From contig NC_088915.1 of assembly GCF_963576675.1 (NCBI RefSeq), forward strand, positions 82,345,501 to 82,409,500: a stretch of 64,000 nucleotides of DNA, in the 5' to 3' direction. A program made the translations under genes and the position numbers. Under the pieces are notes generated by a model that did not search any database, was not told the origin of the DNA, and was given only the letters and a program-made list of their open reading frames with translations. Source of the DNA: Euphorbia lathyris (Eukaryota > Streptophyta > Magnoliopsida > Malpighiales > Euphorbiaceae). Of the stretch, positions 48,371 through 59,819 are shown piece by piece (positions within the stretch are counted from its first letter, which is position 1; every line of letters starts with the position of its first letter).

Positions 48371-50404
48371 TAAGGGCCAAACGTTTGCGGCGCACTAGTC
48401 GGCCCTAAGGCCGATTGGTGCGCCGCACCCGTTTGGGCCTTAGGGCAGGTGGTGTAAGCCACCCGCCCAGGCCAAAAAGGGCCAAATTTTGATTTTTTTT
48501 TTAAATTTGTACGGACCGGGCGTAGGCAGACCCGAACATATATAAAAAAAAATTATGGTAAATTGAATATACTAAATAAATAATATTACAGGATCAGGAG
48601 GGATCTGACCCTAGACACACGTCTTCACGTCCTGTTACTGCATCTGCTCGGCGGGAGCGGGCGGAGCAGCAGCGGTTCATGGCGGACGCCCGGAGGGCAC
48701 ATGCAGCACAGGCGGAGCGTGCTGAGGGACAGGATGAGGCGGCTGATATAGACATGGACGGGGATGCCTCTATGCATCGTCCTAGTTCTGATACTATCCC
48801 CATACATCGTGGCATCGTGACGAGGGGTCGAGACGGACGATTTTCTTCTACCGCAGCATCTTCTTCTGGTAAGAGAAATTTAAAAATGTTTTTATTTGTA
48901 TTTGTTTTAATCGTGATTATTGAAAAATATACCAAAAATTTAATGTAAACCGTTTGATGTAATTTCAGGTAGCAGCAAGCGATCGAGGAGTGTAGAGGAT
49001 GACTGGGTTGTGAAGGACCCCATCCCCGGGGGTCCATTTGATGGTGCTGTGATCCCGAGCTTTCTGGGACATATTGCATGTGCTATCTGGGCCAGTCAGG
49101 ATAGGGGCGTCCTTAGGTGTCATACCAGATCAGGGTATTGCCCGAAGCTGAGATCATGGTACAGTGGTTCTTCCAGGACGATTCAGTCGCGTATCGAGTC
49201 ATCTGGCATGTTCCATTTACCTGGTATTATGCACAGTCACATAGATGCTGCTCTGATCACGGCATTTATAGAGCGGTGGCAGCCAGACACGTCATCATTT
49301 CACATGCCATTTGGCGAGATGACCATTTTGATGCATGATGTGTGGGAGATATTGCGCATCCTCGTAGATGGTGCCATGGTGACTGCTGATGCGACTATTG
49401 ATGAGCTTAAGGAGTGCGTGATGGATTTGTTTGGGATGACTCGGGTTCAGTTAGATGCCCGTCATTATTCTTTTGGTGGTATACGAGCCGCTTCCGTCAT
49501 GGAGCATTGTGGAGGTGATCGGATTCCTGAGACCCAGGCTATAGCTTGGACGTGGCTGATGCTCGGTTCCACCTTGTTCGTATACAAGAGTGGTGACCGC
49601 ATCCGACCTTCTTGTCTGTTAGAGGTGCAGGACTCGGCGGCTGGAGCCGTTGGACTTTCTTGGGGATCAGCTGCACTAGCATATCTATACCGTCATCTTG
49701 GTATTGCTACCAGAGGAGATTGCGGGCAGATGACGGGTTGTATGACATTGCTCCAGTCCTGGATTTACGAGTATTTTCCTTGCTTCAGGCCACATCGAGA
49801 GGCAGTTACAGTTGACCCGGATCTTCCTAGGGCTTCGTTGTGGCCATCTATATCGATGGAGAAGAGCGATGAGCGGCTGAGAGCATTTCATGCCCGGCTT
49901 GATGTGTTGACAGCAGATGAGGTATACTTGCTATATAATTATAAATACTGTTCAATTAAAACAAATTTGTATTACTTGTATGTGTTAATGTAATTTTATA
50001 CATCTGTAGGTCATGTGGATGCCGTATGGCCCTGATGCCATTACGGAGACCCCGAGGACTCTATATTCTGGATGGATACGGTATCGGGATGTGATCGAGC
50101 CGTACATGTCGGGGCGATGCCTTCGATAGCTTGGACATGTGCAGACCATTCCTAGACCGATATTGCAGCCTTCTAAGGCTGTTCGCCCGTGGACCAGTTT
50201 GAAGTATCGTGTAGAGGTGCCAGCTGTGATGGTGCAGGGTATTTGGGACTCTTTTCCCCAGTCGTCCGTCCTTATATTGTCTGTATTCACTCCAGCACAT
50301 ACTCCATCAGATTGTGAGGATCAGTACATGCATTGGTACACCCGTCACTCACACCCTCATCTACTTCCGGAGATTGTTGCACCCGGACCGACTGTTTATA
50401 CCCG

Positions 50405-53187
50405 TCACTCACACCCTTTGATACAGACAACGGTTAGCAATTACTTCATTTCGAATGTGATGCCTAACTGTCTGCCACGCTTCTTCGTCACCAAAAATGT
50501 AAGTTGCTACCGTACGGAAACCACAATTTCCATCACCTACAACGTCGTAGTATGATTCGACGTATGGTTTAATTATGCCAACTATTTTATCGGAATGTAC
50601 GAAGTCAGAACCATAATACATTTTTCCATCTGCATTCATGTATATTAGTGTAAAACAACTCTATATTGCAAAACAGTTATAAAAAAAAGTTAGGTTTATC
50701 AGATAAACATTACCTGATGAGGCAGCATTATGTACCGAGGATGACGAGCTAATTCTGCCACTTCTACCACGACTCCTAGATGAACTAGTAGAACGAGCCC
50801 GTCCACGATGAGTTTCATTGTATTCCCAAGAACTCGGCATACGTTTTGTGGATTTGCTCACCTTAGGTCGCCCCCGCACGTTAATTTTGACATCGGGTTC
50901 GGTGTACTGAGCTTGATCAGGGTGTAGTTGATCATGGATAAACATTGAAATATTACGCATTACGGATGGGTCGGCTTTAGAGACTTGGTCCACTAAGGAC
51001 TTAAAATATCGCTGCTCCTCGTTCAGATCATTACGCCCGTCATTTTCATCAGTGTGACCATGATTGATTAAAAGTGTTCTCCAAAACGCGTGAACACTCT
51101 CAGAACTGATCATTTGTTCCAGATCACAAGCTCGTTTCAGCTCACATGCATATGGTATCTGATGCGATGTTCTCAATACACAACCGCAACGCACGTACAC
51201 TTCATGGCTCAACCCTCTCATGCGCTCTAACTCTTGATTCAACAACTGCAGACAGTAATGAGAGACTTTGAATACAAGTTGGCTTAATGGGCGTCCGGTG
51301 AAAGTGACTGCTTGACGAAGCTGGGACTGCTCAAGCATGTACCTGATACGAAGACAAAATTATTATTAGTTAGTGAAATGATACAACCATAAATGCAAAT
51401 TCCAAAATCGCAGTAGAAGAAATTGCAAATACCTTATATTGGTTGCTTGTGATTCAATCTGCTTGTGAACCTTCTGCCATACCGTGTCAAGGGACCCAGT
51501 TGCCATATTGAGCCATTGCTTTAGACTAGCATGTTCGCTCTCCACTCGACAAGTAGTTGTGTTGCCAAAATGTAGGAACTCCTTTGTCCAAGCAACAACA
51601 AACTTCTCCTTATGCACCAACCACGTCTCCTCAACATACGAGATAACTCCTTTGAACCTGCTCATCTTTTCCTTCATCATCATAAGATTGGTCTCGTACT
51701 CCTCAATGGTTAATGATTCTAATATTGTTCTCCATTTGCCATTCTTGAATTTAGAGGCAAGGCCTTTATCTCCAATGATTCTATACACACGATCTTCCAC
51801 ATCCTTATTTATATGCCAAGTGCATAGCAAGTGCGCTGCTTGTGGAAAAACTTCTTGTATCGGCTTTAATAACCCAAGCTCCCTGTCACTAACAACAACG
51901 GTCGGGTTAAGATCATCCCCAAGCAAAATCTTCAACCTTTGCAAAATCCAACGATAGCTCCCTTCGGTCTCGTCTTTAACAATAGCATACGCTATCTTGA
52001 AGTTATTATTGCATGGCGTCATCCCAACAATCTCAACAAACGGAATTTTGTACTTGTTTGTTTTGTACGTTGAATCAATGCCGATGTACCAGTGGTAAGT
52101 CCTGAACATATCAACTGACTCTGGATGTGCCATGAACACATGCGTTATCACACCTGAATCAGCCTGTGTGTAATTGACATATTTGTTCTCCACAGCAATA
52201 TGGTAGAATTGACTAGCCAGGTCTCTACCTTCAAACGCGTCCCTCCTCATTTTGTCCCTGTAATTATATATGTGTTTAATTACTGAGTTGTCCTCTGGGT
52301 GTTTTTCTTTAACTGCTGCTAAAATAGCACAAGGCTTTGCTTGAGCTGAAGTCATATCACGCACAATTTGTTTAGATGCGATACTGAGTCCGCTCATTTG
52401 CCGACTTCCCTCTGGATACATACGCATTGTATGGTTATGCATTCCAGTTAACCCAGCCTTAGCCTTTATCCCCCATCCCGAAAGGTCTGCATGTTGATAG
52501 GTTTTATTAATCTGAAATTTACAGCGGCACGCTTTAGTTTTACTTTTCCTAATTGCAGGATCTTCATCAATTTTCACAACACCTCTATATCGTTCACCCC
52601 GTGAACAGTGCAACAACTTCTGTTTTCCCCCATGTTTGTGCGAAGATATTACAATCTCAAACTCATTCTGAATAGCTATCTTTTTTGCCCAATCAATAGC
52701 ATCCTGACTTGAGGAGAAAACGGTATTCGTTATGAAACGCGAACTATAATCAATGTTATCGGGGTTCCAATCTTCTATCGGTACCTGAATATACGAAAAA
52801 TTGACATTAAAATTACAAAAAAAAATACTTCGGGGCTATTTCTCCCGTTCAAAATTAATTCGGGGCAATTTCTGCCCATTTTGGCCTGAACGGGCAGCGC
52901 GTACTGCCCGTTCCAAAGGTGGAGCGGGTGGCGCGTACCACCCGTTCCATGGGTGGAGCGGGTGGCGCGTACCACCCGTTCCATGGGTGGAGCGGGTGGC
53001 GATTACCACCCGTTCCTTAGGCCGAACGGGTAGTTCATCCGTTCGGCCTAAGGAAAAGGTGGTAATCGCCACCCGTCCAGGCAAAAACCGAAATAAAAAA
53101 ATAAAAAAAAAACCTAAATAACGTTTTTAATAATCGTAATATTACCTCATGTTCGAACTCATTGTCTTCGGGAATGCTTTGATCCAT
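50405..53187 (-). pseudogene. FAR1/MULE-type transposase with C-terminal OTU protease segment
   Basis: Exon 1 53187-53146 (14 codons, MDQSIPEDNEFEHE), exon 2 52784-51433, exon 3 51342-50714, then an OTU segment 50639-50412. Exons 1-3 join in phase at GT..AG sites. Exon 2 has an N-terminal FAR1-type DNA-binding region (WAKKIAIQNEFEIVI, then CRCKFQINKT) and the MULE core. Counting from Met at 52616: Asp181 in IGIDSTYKTNKY, Asp244 in VVSDREL, the C2H insert Cys265/His268 in LCTWHINKD, and Glu359 in TTCRVESEH. All catalytic residues are present. Exon 3 is linker ending in Ser/Arg-rich sequence. The last segment has the OTU nucleophile motif VVGDGNCGFRTVA (Asp36, Cys39), but stops after about 75 residues, before the catalytic His. 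The phase into that segment does not resolve. It probably acted on TIRs; the protease half is dead. Confidence 0.82.
52900..53070. repeat. Right GC-rich dyad minisatellite, period 34 bp
   Basis: Four copies starting at 52907, 52941, 52975 and 53009, each like 'ccacccgttccatgggtgg' plus 'agcgggtggcgcgta'. It then runs into a longer stem (CCTTAGGCCGAACGG against CCGTTCGGCCTAAGG, 53011-53053). It lies wholly in intron 1 of the transposase gene, opposite the left minisatellite. Confidence 0.9.
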
Positions 53188-53580
53188 TTTTGTCAAATCC
53201 GGGATTTGTGCTCGGGAGAGAAAAGTAGAGAGAGTTTTGAAGGTTTTGGGAAAAAATGACAAGGGTAAAATGGTCAAAACGGTGCGGTGAACCGAAATTT
53301 AGATGCGGTATTTAGCAATACCCATAAGAAATTACACATAAAAGACCGCATTTTCGTCAATTAAGCTTGAAAATGTACCAATTGATAAACGTTAAGCTTA
53401 AAATTGCACTATTTTGTGTATGAATGCTAATTACTAACCATGTGACTAAATTAGTACCTTATTCCTTATAATATAAAAATCATTCAGCCTCTAACTAAAA
53501 AAAAAAAAGAGTAAAATGTATATATGGGGCCCAAATTTATCATCTCGCCCCGAGCCTCTAAAAGGTCAGGAACGGCCCTG

Positions 53581-53956
53581 CTAATATAACGTGTTCAGCT
53601 CCAAATCCAACATTTCCATTGTTTCCAAATAGAGTGCTAGTTGCATTTTTTTGTATGGTCCCTAGTTTAAGCAATATCCATAGTTCCCTCAAATATGAGA
53701 CTAGTTTCGGCACTTAAAATATCAAAACCATAGAGAAGATCTATAACACTTTGAGCTAGCTTTAGAACACCATCATGCTTGCGGAAGTTTTGTCTTAAGA
53801 ACGAAGCATTAATTGTGCCATCAAGCATCCACATCAATTGTCCCATCAAGCATCCTCGATATTTACCAAAATGCATTTGAATCAGAGAAATGTAGTTGAA
53901 ATTTTCATAATTAGGAATATTATTATTTTGAGAAAATATATCACAAAATACTTAGC
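53581..53956 (-). pseudogene. Third helicase-derived copy, left part
   Basis: The minus strand reads MLDGTINASFLRQNFRKHDG, then VLKLAQSVIDLLYGFDILSA, then ETSLIFEG, and further down NVGFGAEHVILAMND, which is interrupted by the hAT. This is the best-preserved helicase stretch in the window. MLDGT is fused to LRQNFR here too, so that deletion predates the split of this copy and the array. It ends where the LTR at 53957 starts. Confidence 0.78.
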
Positions 53957-55406
53957 ATCTAATTAGTCTAAACAATGTCTCAATTTCCAGAATTAGTTCT
54001 TTAATCTTCAGTTCCTCAGAAAAGCTTTCAATTTTCAGAAACTTCAAATCCGAAATTCTCTTAGTTTAATCAACCAATTCTCAAATCATTTTTTGCAATC
54101 TCTTAGTTAAGTCAGTAAAATCATTACCCAATCCTCGGTTCAAGCTTTCTTAGTCTAAACCGAATTTCGCCATTGTTAAGTTCTTCAAAGCTTCAAGCAT
54201 TTTCCGTGAAACCAAGATCACCGAAACCTCATTTTCGAGTCATTCTTAGTATACACACCTATTCCAAATCATATTTGGGAACTTTTTATTGGTCTCAATC
54301 AATTAAAAAGACCCAGAAACAAGCTTTTGAGTTTTTCATCATTGAAAAATTCATCAAACAACCTTTCTGGTGAACCGTTTTCCAAATTTTATTTAGAGTT
54401 CGTTAGTTGATCGTTTTAGCCCAAATTAATTTTAATCTCTTTATTGACATCAATTCTAGAACTCTCAATTTTTATTTCATAAAAAACGACATCCTATAGC
54501 CTTCTAAATCGCCCCTAAAGTACCCTCCACGAAATAAAATCAAGCTTTTGATTTTTTCAATCATCAAACAATTATTCTGTCGCCCAATTTTCAATAATTT
54601 ATTCCGACTCATTTACTCGATCTTTTTCTGAAATTTCAGTTCTAAACCCTTCCTTCGCACACTAACTTTAAAGACTAGCTTTCGTTTCGCTATAATCCGA
54701 TCTCTACAGCTCCCGAAATTGAGCCCGAAAGTCCCACAAAAGCATCAATTTAGTCATATTTTGCTGTTGACTTGGTGGTAAATTTCTGCTCAAGTCCCTG
54801 AACTCTCCGAATTACTTCAAATTCTCCCAGCACTATCCGGACAACGCAACAGCCCCCGAGCCGATTTTCTGGAGGTCCAATCCTCAATTTCACGCATCTC
54901 AACGACATCAAAGAGATCGGTTAATTTATTTCATCCCGTACATATTTGTTTTTGTGACTTATTTCCATTTCTAGCTTTAAAGTTACTATTTCTTTTTAAG
55001 TTGTAATTTTCATGCTTTATTATTATTTGTAATACAAAAAATATTGAAAATTATTTACAAAATCAATAAAAATATAAAAGAAAATTAAAAAATTTATATC
55101 TTTGTGTTGTTTTATTGCCTTTATTTTTAGTACTTATCTTAAAAATTGTTTTTTCGACCGACCTGTCAAGTAACGTCGGGGCCTAAGACCGTTGTTTTTA
55201 TTTTCAGTCCTTGTAACGGTCGTAAATCGCTTTTCGTTTAGAATTCAAGTAATTTAGGCGCATTTTATTTATTTACTTCATTCAATTACCATTTTACCCT
55301 TTGAGAACTAGCTTCTCTGGCACGTCCGCATTATTTTTACCATTTTTAATCCCCGCAAACGCGTATCAAGGTTGAAAATTGGGATATTTCGAAAATATCG
55401 CCAACA
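53957..55406 (+). repeat. 5' LTR, lacking its first ~645 bp
   Basis: Matches 60466-61919 closely: scattered substitutions, few indels. It begins in mid-LTR at 'tagcatctaattagtc', next to helicase pseudogene sequence. The TATA-containing U3 is absent, so this copy has no promoter of its own. The ~66-codon frame at 54173 recurs at 60685 only because the LTR is repeated. Confidence 0.9.
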
Positions 55407-55428
55407 ATTTTTGGCACGCCCAGTGGGA
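55407..55428 (+). promoter_or_regulatory. Primer binding site
   Basis: 'atttttggcacgcccagtgg' immediately follows the LTR end CAACA. This is the usual position and style for Tat-group elements; I did not assign the tRNA. Confidence 0.65.
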
Positions 55429-55631
55429 CCAAAAAACATTTTTTTTTTTTAGTACTGAAGATTTTTCACCAAATTTTTTCCTATTTTTAGGCTTAAATTT
55501 TTTTCCATTACTAAATTATTTAACCAAAGGTTAATTATTTTGGTAGTGTATTTATGTGGTATTTTATTGCCGTGCTATTCTACTTTAGTGTTTTATTTTC
55601 AAACTTTCCTAAATATTATTTGTTGTTTACA

Positions 55632-57318
55632 ATGCCACCAAAGAAAAACACAGGTCGGGAATTACCCATTCCAGAGTCTGATGAAAATCAGAATAGGAGC
55701 CAAGACGAAAACGTTGACGCAAATGTACCCGAAGGTTACATTGCCGAAACCGTGAGGCATTTAGAAGATTTTCATCGGACATCAACGCCTCAACCGGACT
55801 TCAATACATTTTTTGCGCGACAAGAGGCCCATATGCGCAACCTAGAAAGGCTTGTGGCCGAGATGGTGCAAGCTTGTAGACAACCCAATTTGGAAAACAG
55901 GATTAATAATCTCACTGATGAGATTAATAGAATCTCGGATAGGTGTGCTAAAATTTATGCTAAAAATTTGAATTCTCACAATGTTTCAGATAACACGAGG
56001 GAAGGCACTCCCCAAGGCGATCGATATAGGCCACCGCCTAGTCGTGAGGAAAACATGAGATTCAATGAGCGAGGAGATCGAATAACCTCGGAACAATTTT
56101 CAATACCCCAAATGCACCTCATTTCAGGTCAAACACCGGACCTAATACCCACTCAGAGCACTATGGTGACAACAATGCCCGTGGTTCAGGGGGCACGTGG
56201 AGAAATCAAAACCGTGATCATACCCGCGAATATACTCGTGAAAATATTCGTGAGAATTCTCGTGATAATAATAACGTATCTCGTGTTTCAGGTGTGAGGA
56301 GCGAAATATGTAATGAAGCAGAGGATAGACAACGTATTCGGAACATCGTGCAAGAAATTTATGGACCTACGGTCCGTGAAGTGTACCGCCTAGAGTTTCA
56401 GAAAACCTACCCTAGGGAATACGACCAGCGATACCCATTTCCTCACAATTTTAGAATTCCAGATTTTTCTTTATTTTCAGGTGAAAGTGGACAATCTACC
56501 ATCGAGCACGTTGCCCGATTTTCATTCCAATGCAGCGGGATTAGTGCAGAGCAGGACTTCGATATGCTTCGTTTACGTTTATTCCCCATATCACTAACTG
56601 GACCGGCTTTCACATGGTATACGACATTACAACCTGAATCTATCAGAAGCTGGGGTCGCATGGAACAATTATTTCATGCTCAGTTCTATCGAACTGAGCC
56701 CGAGGTATGTGTCGCCGAACTATCTTGTATGGTTCAGCGCTCAGGTGAGTCCGTTGAAAGTTTTATTAATCGTTTCAAGAAAATGAGGCATAGATGTCGA
56801 GTTAATATTCCTGAAATAGAATTTGTTAAAATTGCTCAACGTGGCTTAGAGTTTGAAAACAGGAAGAAATTCCAAGGCATTGATTTTTATGATTATTACG
56901 AACTTGTTGCTAAAGTATCGGAATATGAAGAATTAATGCATGAGGATAATAGTAGGAAGAAAAATTCTATAGGTAGTTACCATCAGGATATAGAAACCAA
57001 TGAAACACATGAGGTAGCTATAGCCGAGTTAACTAGAACAGGATCCCGCGTTTGTCCAATGTTAGCAAAAAGTCCGAAAACTCCTGAAGTGTTTAAGCGG
57101 AATATAAATGTGCAATACACATTTGATGTTTCTAAAACTGGAGAATTGTTTGATTATTTGCTAAAAGAGGGTTTTGTCACCTTACCACATGGACACATTA
57201 TTCCATCGAGAGATGACACTAGTGGAAAAACTTATTGTAAATATCATGATAGTTGGAGCCACAACATACAATCTTGCTTTGTTTTTAAGAATGCGGTGCA
57301 GGATAGAATAAAAAAAAG
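55632..57318 (+). pseudogene. gag of the Tat-like element, frameshifted
   Basis: ATG at 55632 (MPPKKNTGRELPIPESDEN) is chosen because upstream residues are hydrophobic leader noise. One frame runs to about 56180. A frameshift there moves to the frame with RENIRENSRDNN repeats and MRSEICNEAEDRQRIRN. The retrotransposon gag core follows (56440-56900): FSGESGQSTIEHVARFSFQC, LTGPAFTWYTTL, LFHAQFYRTEP, VESFINRFKKMRHRC. A spaced zinc-knuckle-like CKYHDSWSHN..SC lies at 57237-57280. A further shift occurs in an A-run at 57309-57316. Confidence 0.85.
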
Positions 57319-57320
57319 GC

Positions 57321-58544
57321 ATGCTTAAATTTCCTGAAAAGAAAGAGAGAGTGTTGATTGATGATGATCCATTTCCAACCGCTACAATGATAAATGCAAC
57401 TTCCATCGAGATGCCACCTCCTAAGCGTAATGTCCATAGCAACACCTCGAGTAAGAGAAAAGGGCGCCCCGACCACCCAAAGACAAAACAAAATTGGGTA
57501 CCAAAGGGCACTTTGCCAACTGCCAAAGAAAAGCCACGGAGAAAACGAAAGCCAATAAATAAAAATAAAAGTGGCATAAACCAAGGCCGGTCACGCTTCA
57601 TTACTCCACCGGCGCAAGTTCCCCTCGACAAATGGTTCGTCAACTGGCATAAAAAATTTCCACAACCTCTCTTAAAAAATGCAAAAAGAAGAATAAGAAA
57701 GAGAGAGGCAGAAAAAAGAAGGAAAAGTGAAATGGAGTTGTCTAGTGTCGATTCTAACAACGTTTTGAAAGAAAAAATAAAAGAAAAGAAAAACGTGAAA
57801 ATTCGCGTTGGAGATTTCATTATCCAAGCTGGGTGTGCTGCTACTTCTTTAATTTTACCAATAAATTTTAGAAGTAAAGATCCAAACGAGGAGGTACACG
57901 AGATTCAAGAAGACCGACGAAGTGGTGTTACAGCAAAAGCTTCATCGGAAGATCGGATGAAGCGGGTTTATTTTGACAAACCCACTCTAAAGATGACACG
58001 ACACATTAAGCCATTATACGTCAAAGCACACGTTGATGGCAAGCCTTTATCGAGAGTTCTAGATGATAATGGATCAGCCGTTAATATTATGCCATTAAAG
58101 ATGGCACTAGCTCTCGGAAAATCCGTAGGCGACATAATGACGTCAGAAATTTCTGTCTCGGTTTTTACTGGCGAAATTGCTGAAACCTTTGGGGTTTTAC
58201 CTGTGCAACTTACCGTTGGTAATCAAACCACAACTTCGGCATTCTTTGTAGTCAATTCAACGGCGAGTTACCAAGCATTGCTTGGACGAGATTGGATACA
58301 CTCCAACTCATGCATTCCCTCATCCTTGCACCAACTTTTATTACGTTGGAAATGAAACGGCATCGAGGTGATTAAGGCAAACAAAAAACCATTTGAGACA
58401 CATTCGGATATGGTGGAGTCTCGATTATACGAAGATAGCATTGGTCCAATCAAGATCAAGACCAAGGGCAAGAAAAAGTCAAACATCATTGTGCCTTACC
58501 GTAGGCCGATTGGCAATGAGCCTCTCATCCAAGAGGTTCAATGA
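57321..58544 (+). pseudogene. gag C-terminus and aspartic protease of the Tat-like element
   Basis: Continues gag as MLKFPEKKERVLIDDDPFP, then a long Lys/Arg-rich region (57450-57830). The retropepsin-like domain is at 57985-58350: KPLYVKAHVDGKPLSRVL, active site DNGSAVNIMP at about 58064, a flap region VFTGEIAETFGVLPVQL, and ALLGRDWIHSN. A one-base shift near 58353 leads to NGIEVIKANKKPF and GPIKIKTKGKKK, ending at TGA 58542-58544 after LIQEVQ. The end at this point is typical of gag-protease-only members, so pol was probably never present in this subfamily. Confidence 0.85.
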
Positions 58545-58861
58545 TTTTGTCACAGCCGAAGGACAAAGCGGTGGCATCAGCCGCTATAGAAAAAATAAGG
58601 ATGCGATAAGGTACGAGGTGCCTTTTATTTTTTGTTTTGTTTCGTTTTTGCATCATTTTACATTTTAGTTTTTCTTTTAAGCTGTTAATTAGCATCATTG
58701 ATATTTTTTAGCATGCTTAGAGATAATGAAGTATTAAAAAAAATAGAAGCGTAAAAAAATGAAATGACAAAAGACATAAACGAAAAGAAAAATAAAAATA
58801 AAAAAAACAATAAAAATCCATTTATATGTCCCAAAAAATAAAAAAAGAATAAAAGAGCTGC

Positions 58862-58898
<37 letters not shown>

Positions 58899-59819
58899 AT
58901 CGAGACAAATAAGCTCGGTGTAGCCTTTTCCATCCGATCCGTTGTCCACTCGCTCAGTTTTGTCCCCATCAAATACGAGGCAACAACATGTGCATCACCG
59001 ATGGCATCCAAGCTTGAAGACGTCGGGGGGGCAGGTTCCGTCATGTACGATATATCCATATCATCAAATGGATTCTCAACTCCAAGCTCAAAAGGTTCAA
59101 GACAGATATTAGCCAATCATGATTCTTGAGAAAAAGAAGTGACAATTCAATTTATTTCCGCCAATCAGTAGCTCAAAGAAGTTTATTAACAACGGAAGTG
59201 AAGTCGCGAATTCATAGACGGAGTTAAACCAATTTCAGCAAGCAACAGATTTATATGGATATAAATCGGATTCAACTTCAATATTTTTTAGGAATAAGCT
59301 CAACTCAAAATCAATTTTTATACAATTTAAATAAAATGGCAGTAGCTATTTTGTTTAAATGAGCAGAAAAAACAGATTGCAAATTGATCCTAGTTACGAA
59401 GGAAAATAAAGGCAGCCACGAGCATTTTCAGCATCAACAAGCATGGCGTGAGTGATGCAAATTTCAGCAGCAGCGAAGCATATCAGTCAAAGCCGAAGCA
59501 AGAAAAAATCGAGATTGCAATATTAGAAAATGCAGTAGCAGATGAGCATGTCTCGTAATTCAAAGAAAAATTCAACAAGTCATCCAGCAATTCCATCACA
59601 CACCGTCAATTTTCATACAAAATTTACATCGTTGATCTTTACTTTCTTTTTGAGCCATGAACCAGCAGAAATCATGTGTGAAAATGATGAGGAAGCTGCA
59701 AAGAACACAATTTCAGCTTCAACAAATTCGGTACTCACGGGTAAAAAAATAAAATAAAAGACTTATTTTATGTGCAAAATTCATTTTCAAATCTTTTACA
59801 CATAAAATAGGGGGGCAGT
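58545..59819 (+). other. Non-coding spacer and polypurine tract of the Tat-like element
   Basis: No domain recognised on either strand. An (AT)n tract is at 58867-58894. 59200-59560 is rich in 'cagcaa/cagcag' phrases. The polypurine tract is at about 59804-59818. Confidence 0.6.

Larger units (their letters stand above)
47953..50430 (+). pseudogene. Plant mobile domain (PMD, MAIN-like) gene with one nonsense codon
   Basis: Gene model: exon 1 47953-47997 (15 codons, MARKVGIGKGYMGIT), exon 2 48592-48868, exon 3 48969-49921, exon 4 from 50010. All junctions are GT..AG and in phase. Exon 2 is charged and Arg/Ala-rich. Exon 3 is the PMD: ERWQPDTSSFHMPFGEMTIL, then HDVWEIL, then LSWGSAALAYLYRHLGIA and TGCMTLLQSWIYEYFPCF. 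Exon 4 carries the usual 'MWMPYG' continuation, but TAG at 50127 falls where relatives have Q/R before LGHVQTIPR; reading continues to about 50430. PMDs occur in MAIN/MAIL silencing proteins and inside plant transposons; no enzyme activity is known. The TAG could be recent. The 3' end runs into antisense OTU sequence, so the true end is unclear. Confidence 0.8.
47810..53323. mobile_element. Two-gene MULE (PMD gene plus FAR1-type transposase-OTU gene)
   Basis: The left end GGGCGACTATATACCGCC and right end (reversed) GGGTATTGCTAAATACCGC begin about 120 bp of TIR ('ggttcaccgcaccctattgaccc' against 'ggttcaccgcaccgttttgacca', 'ctctctacttctttt' against 'ctctctacttttctc'). Flanks GATAGAAGT and ATAAGAAAT match 5 of 9, so the target duplication is weak. 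Genes start about 140 bp inside each end and converge at about 50420. Each first intron has a GC-rich minisatellite. Confidence 0.88.
47145..53580. mobile_element. 6.4-kb hAT element hosting a MULE
   Basis: Starts TAGGGCCGGCCCTAGGC and ends TCAGGAACGGCCCTG. A perfect 8-bp duplication CTAATATA flanks it (47137-47144 and 53581-53588). Inner similarity continues ('gaggggcgcccgcccagggcccat' against 'atgggg ccc' and 'tctcgccccgagcctc' reversed), as in plant hAT elements with GGGCCGG ends. The hAT's own sequence is only 47145-47809 and 53324-53580, with no transposase. The rest is the inserted MULE. Confidence 0.93.

Noticed and set aside
48020..48398. Several overlapping 70-100 codon frames on both strands
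   Set aside because: They exist only because a 33-bp minisatellite has no stops in several frames; the peptides are repeats with no domain.
49685..50300. Minus-strand frames opposite the PMD exons
   Set aside because: Antisense shadows of a recognised domain; no family resemblance.
52801..53121. 80-106 codon frames on both strands
   Set aside because: The same effect from the 34-bp minisatellite in the transposase intron.
54173..54373. 66-codon frame, repeated at 60685-60885
   Set aside because: Conserved only because it lies in both LTRs; position and composition fit untranslated LTR sequence.
58685..59116. 143-codon minus-strand frame in the Tat-like element
   Set aside because: Its C-terminal half is an (AT)n tract and Phe-rich noise, it is antisense to the element, and no domain is seen.
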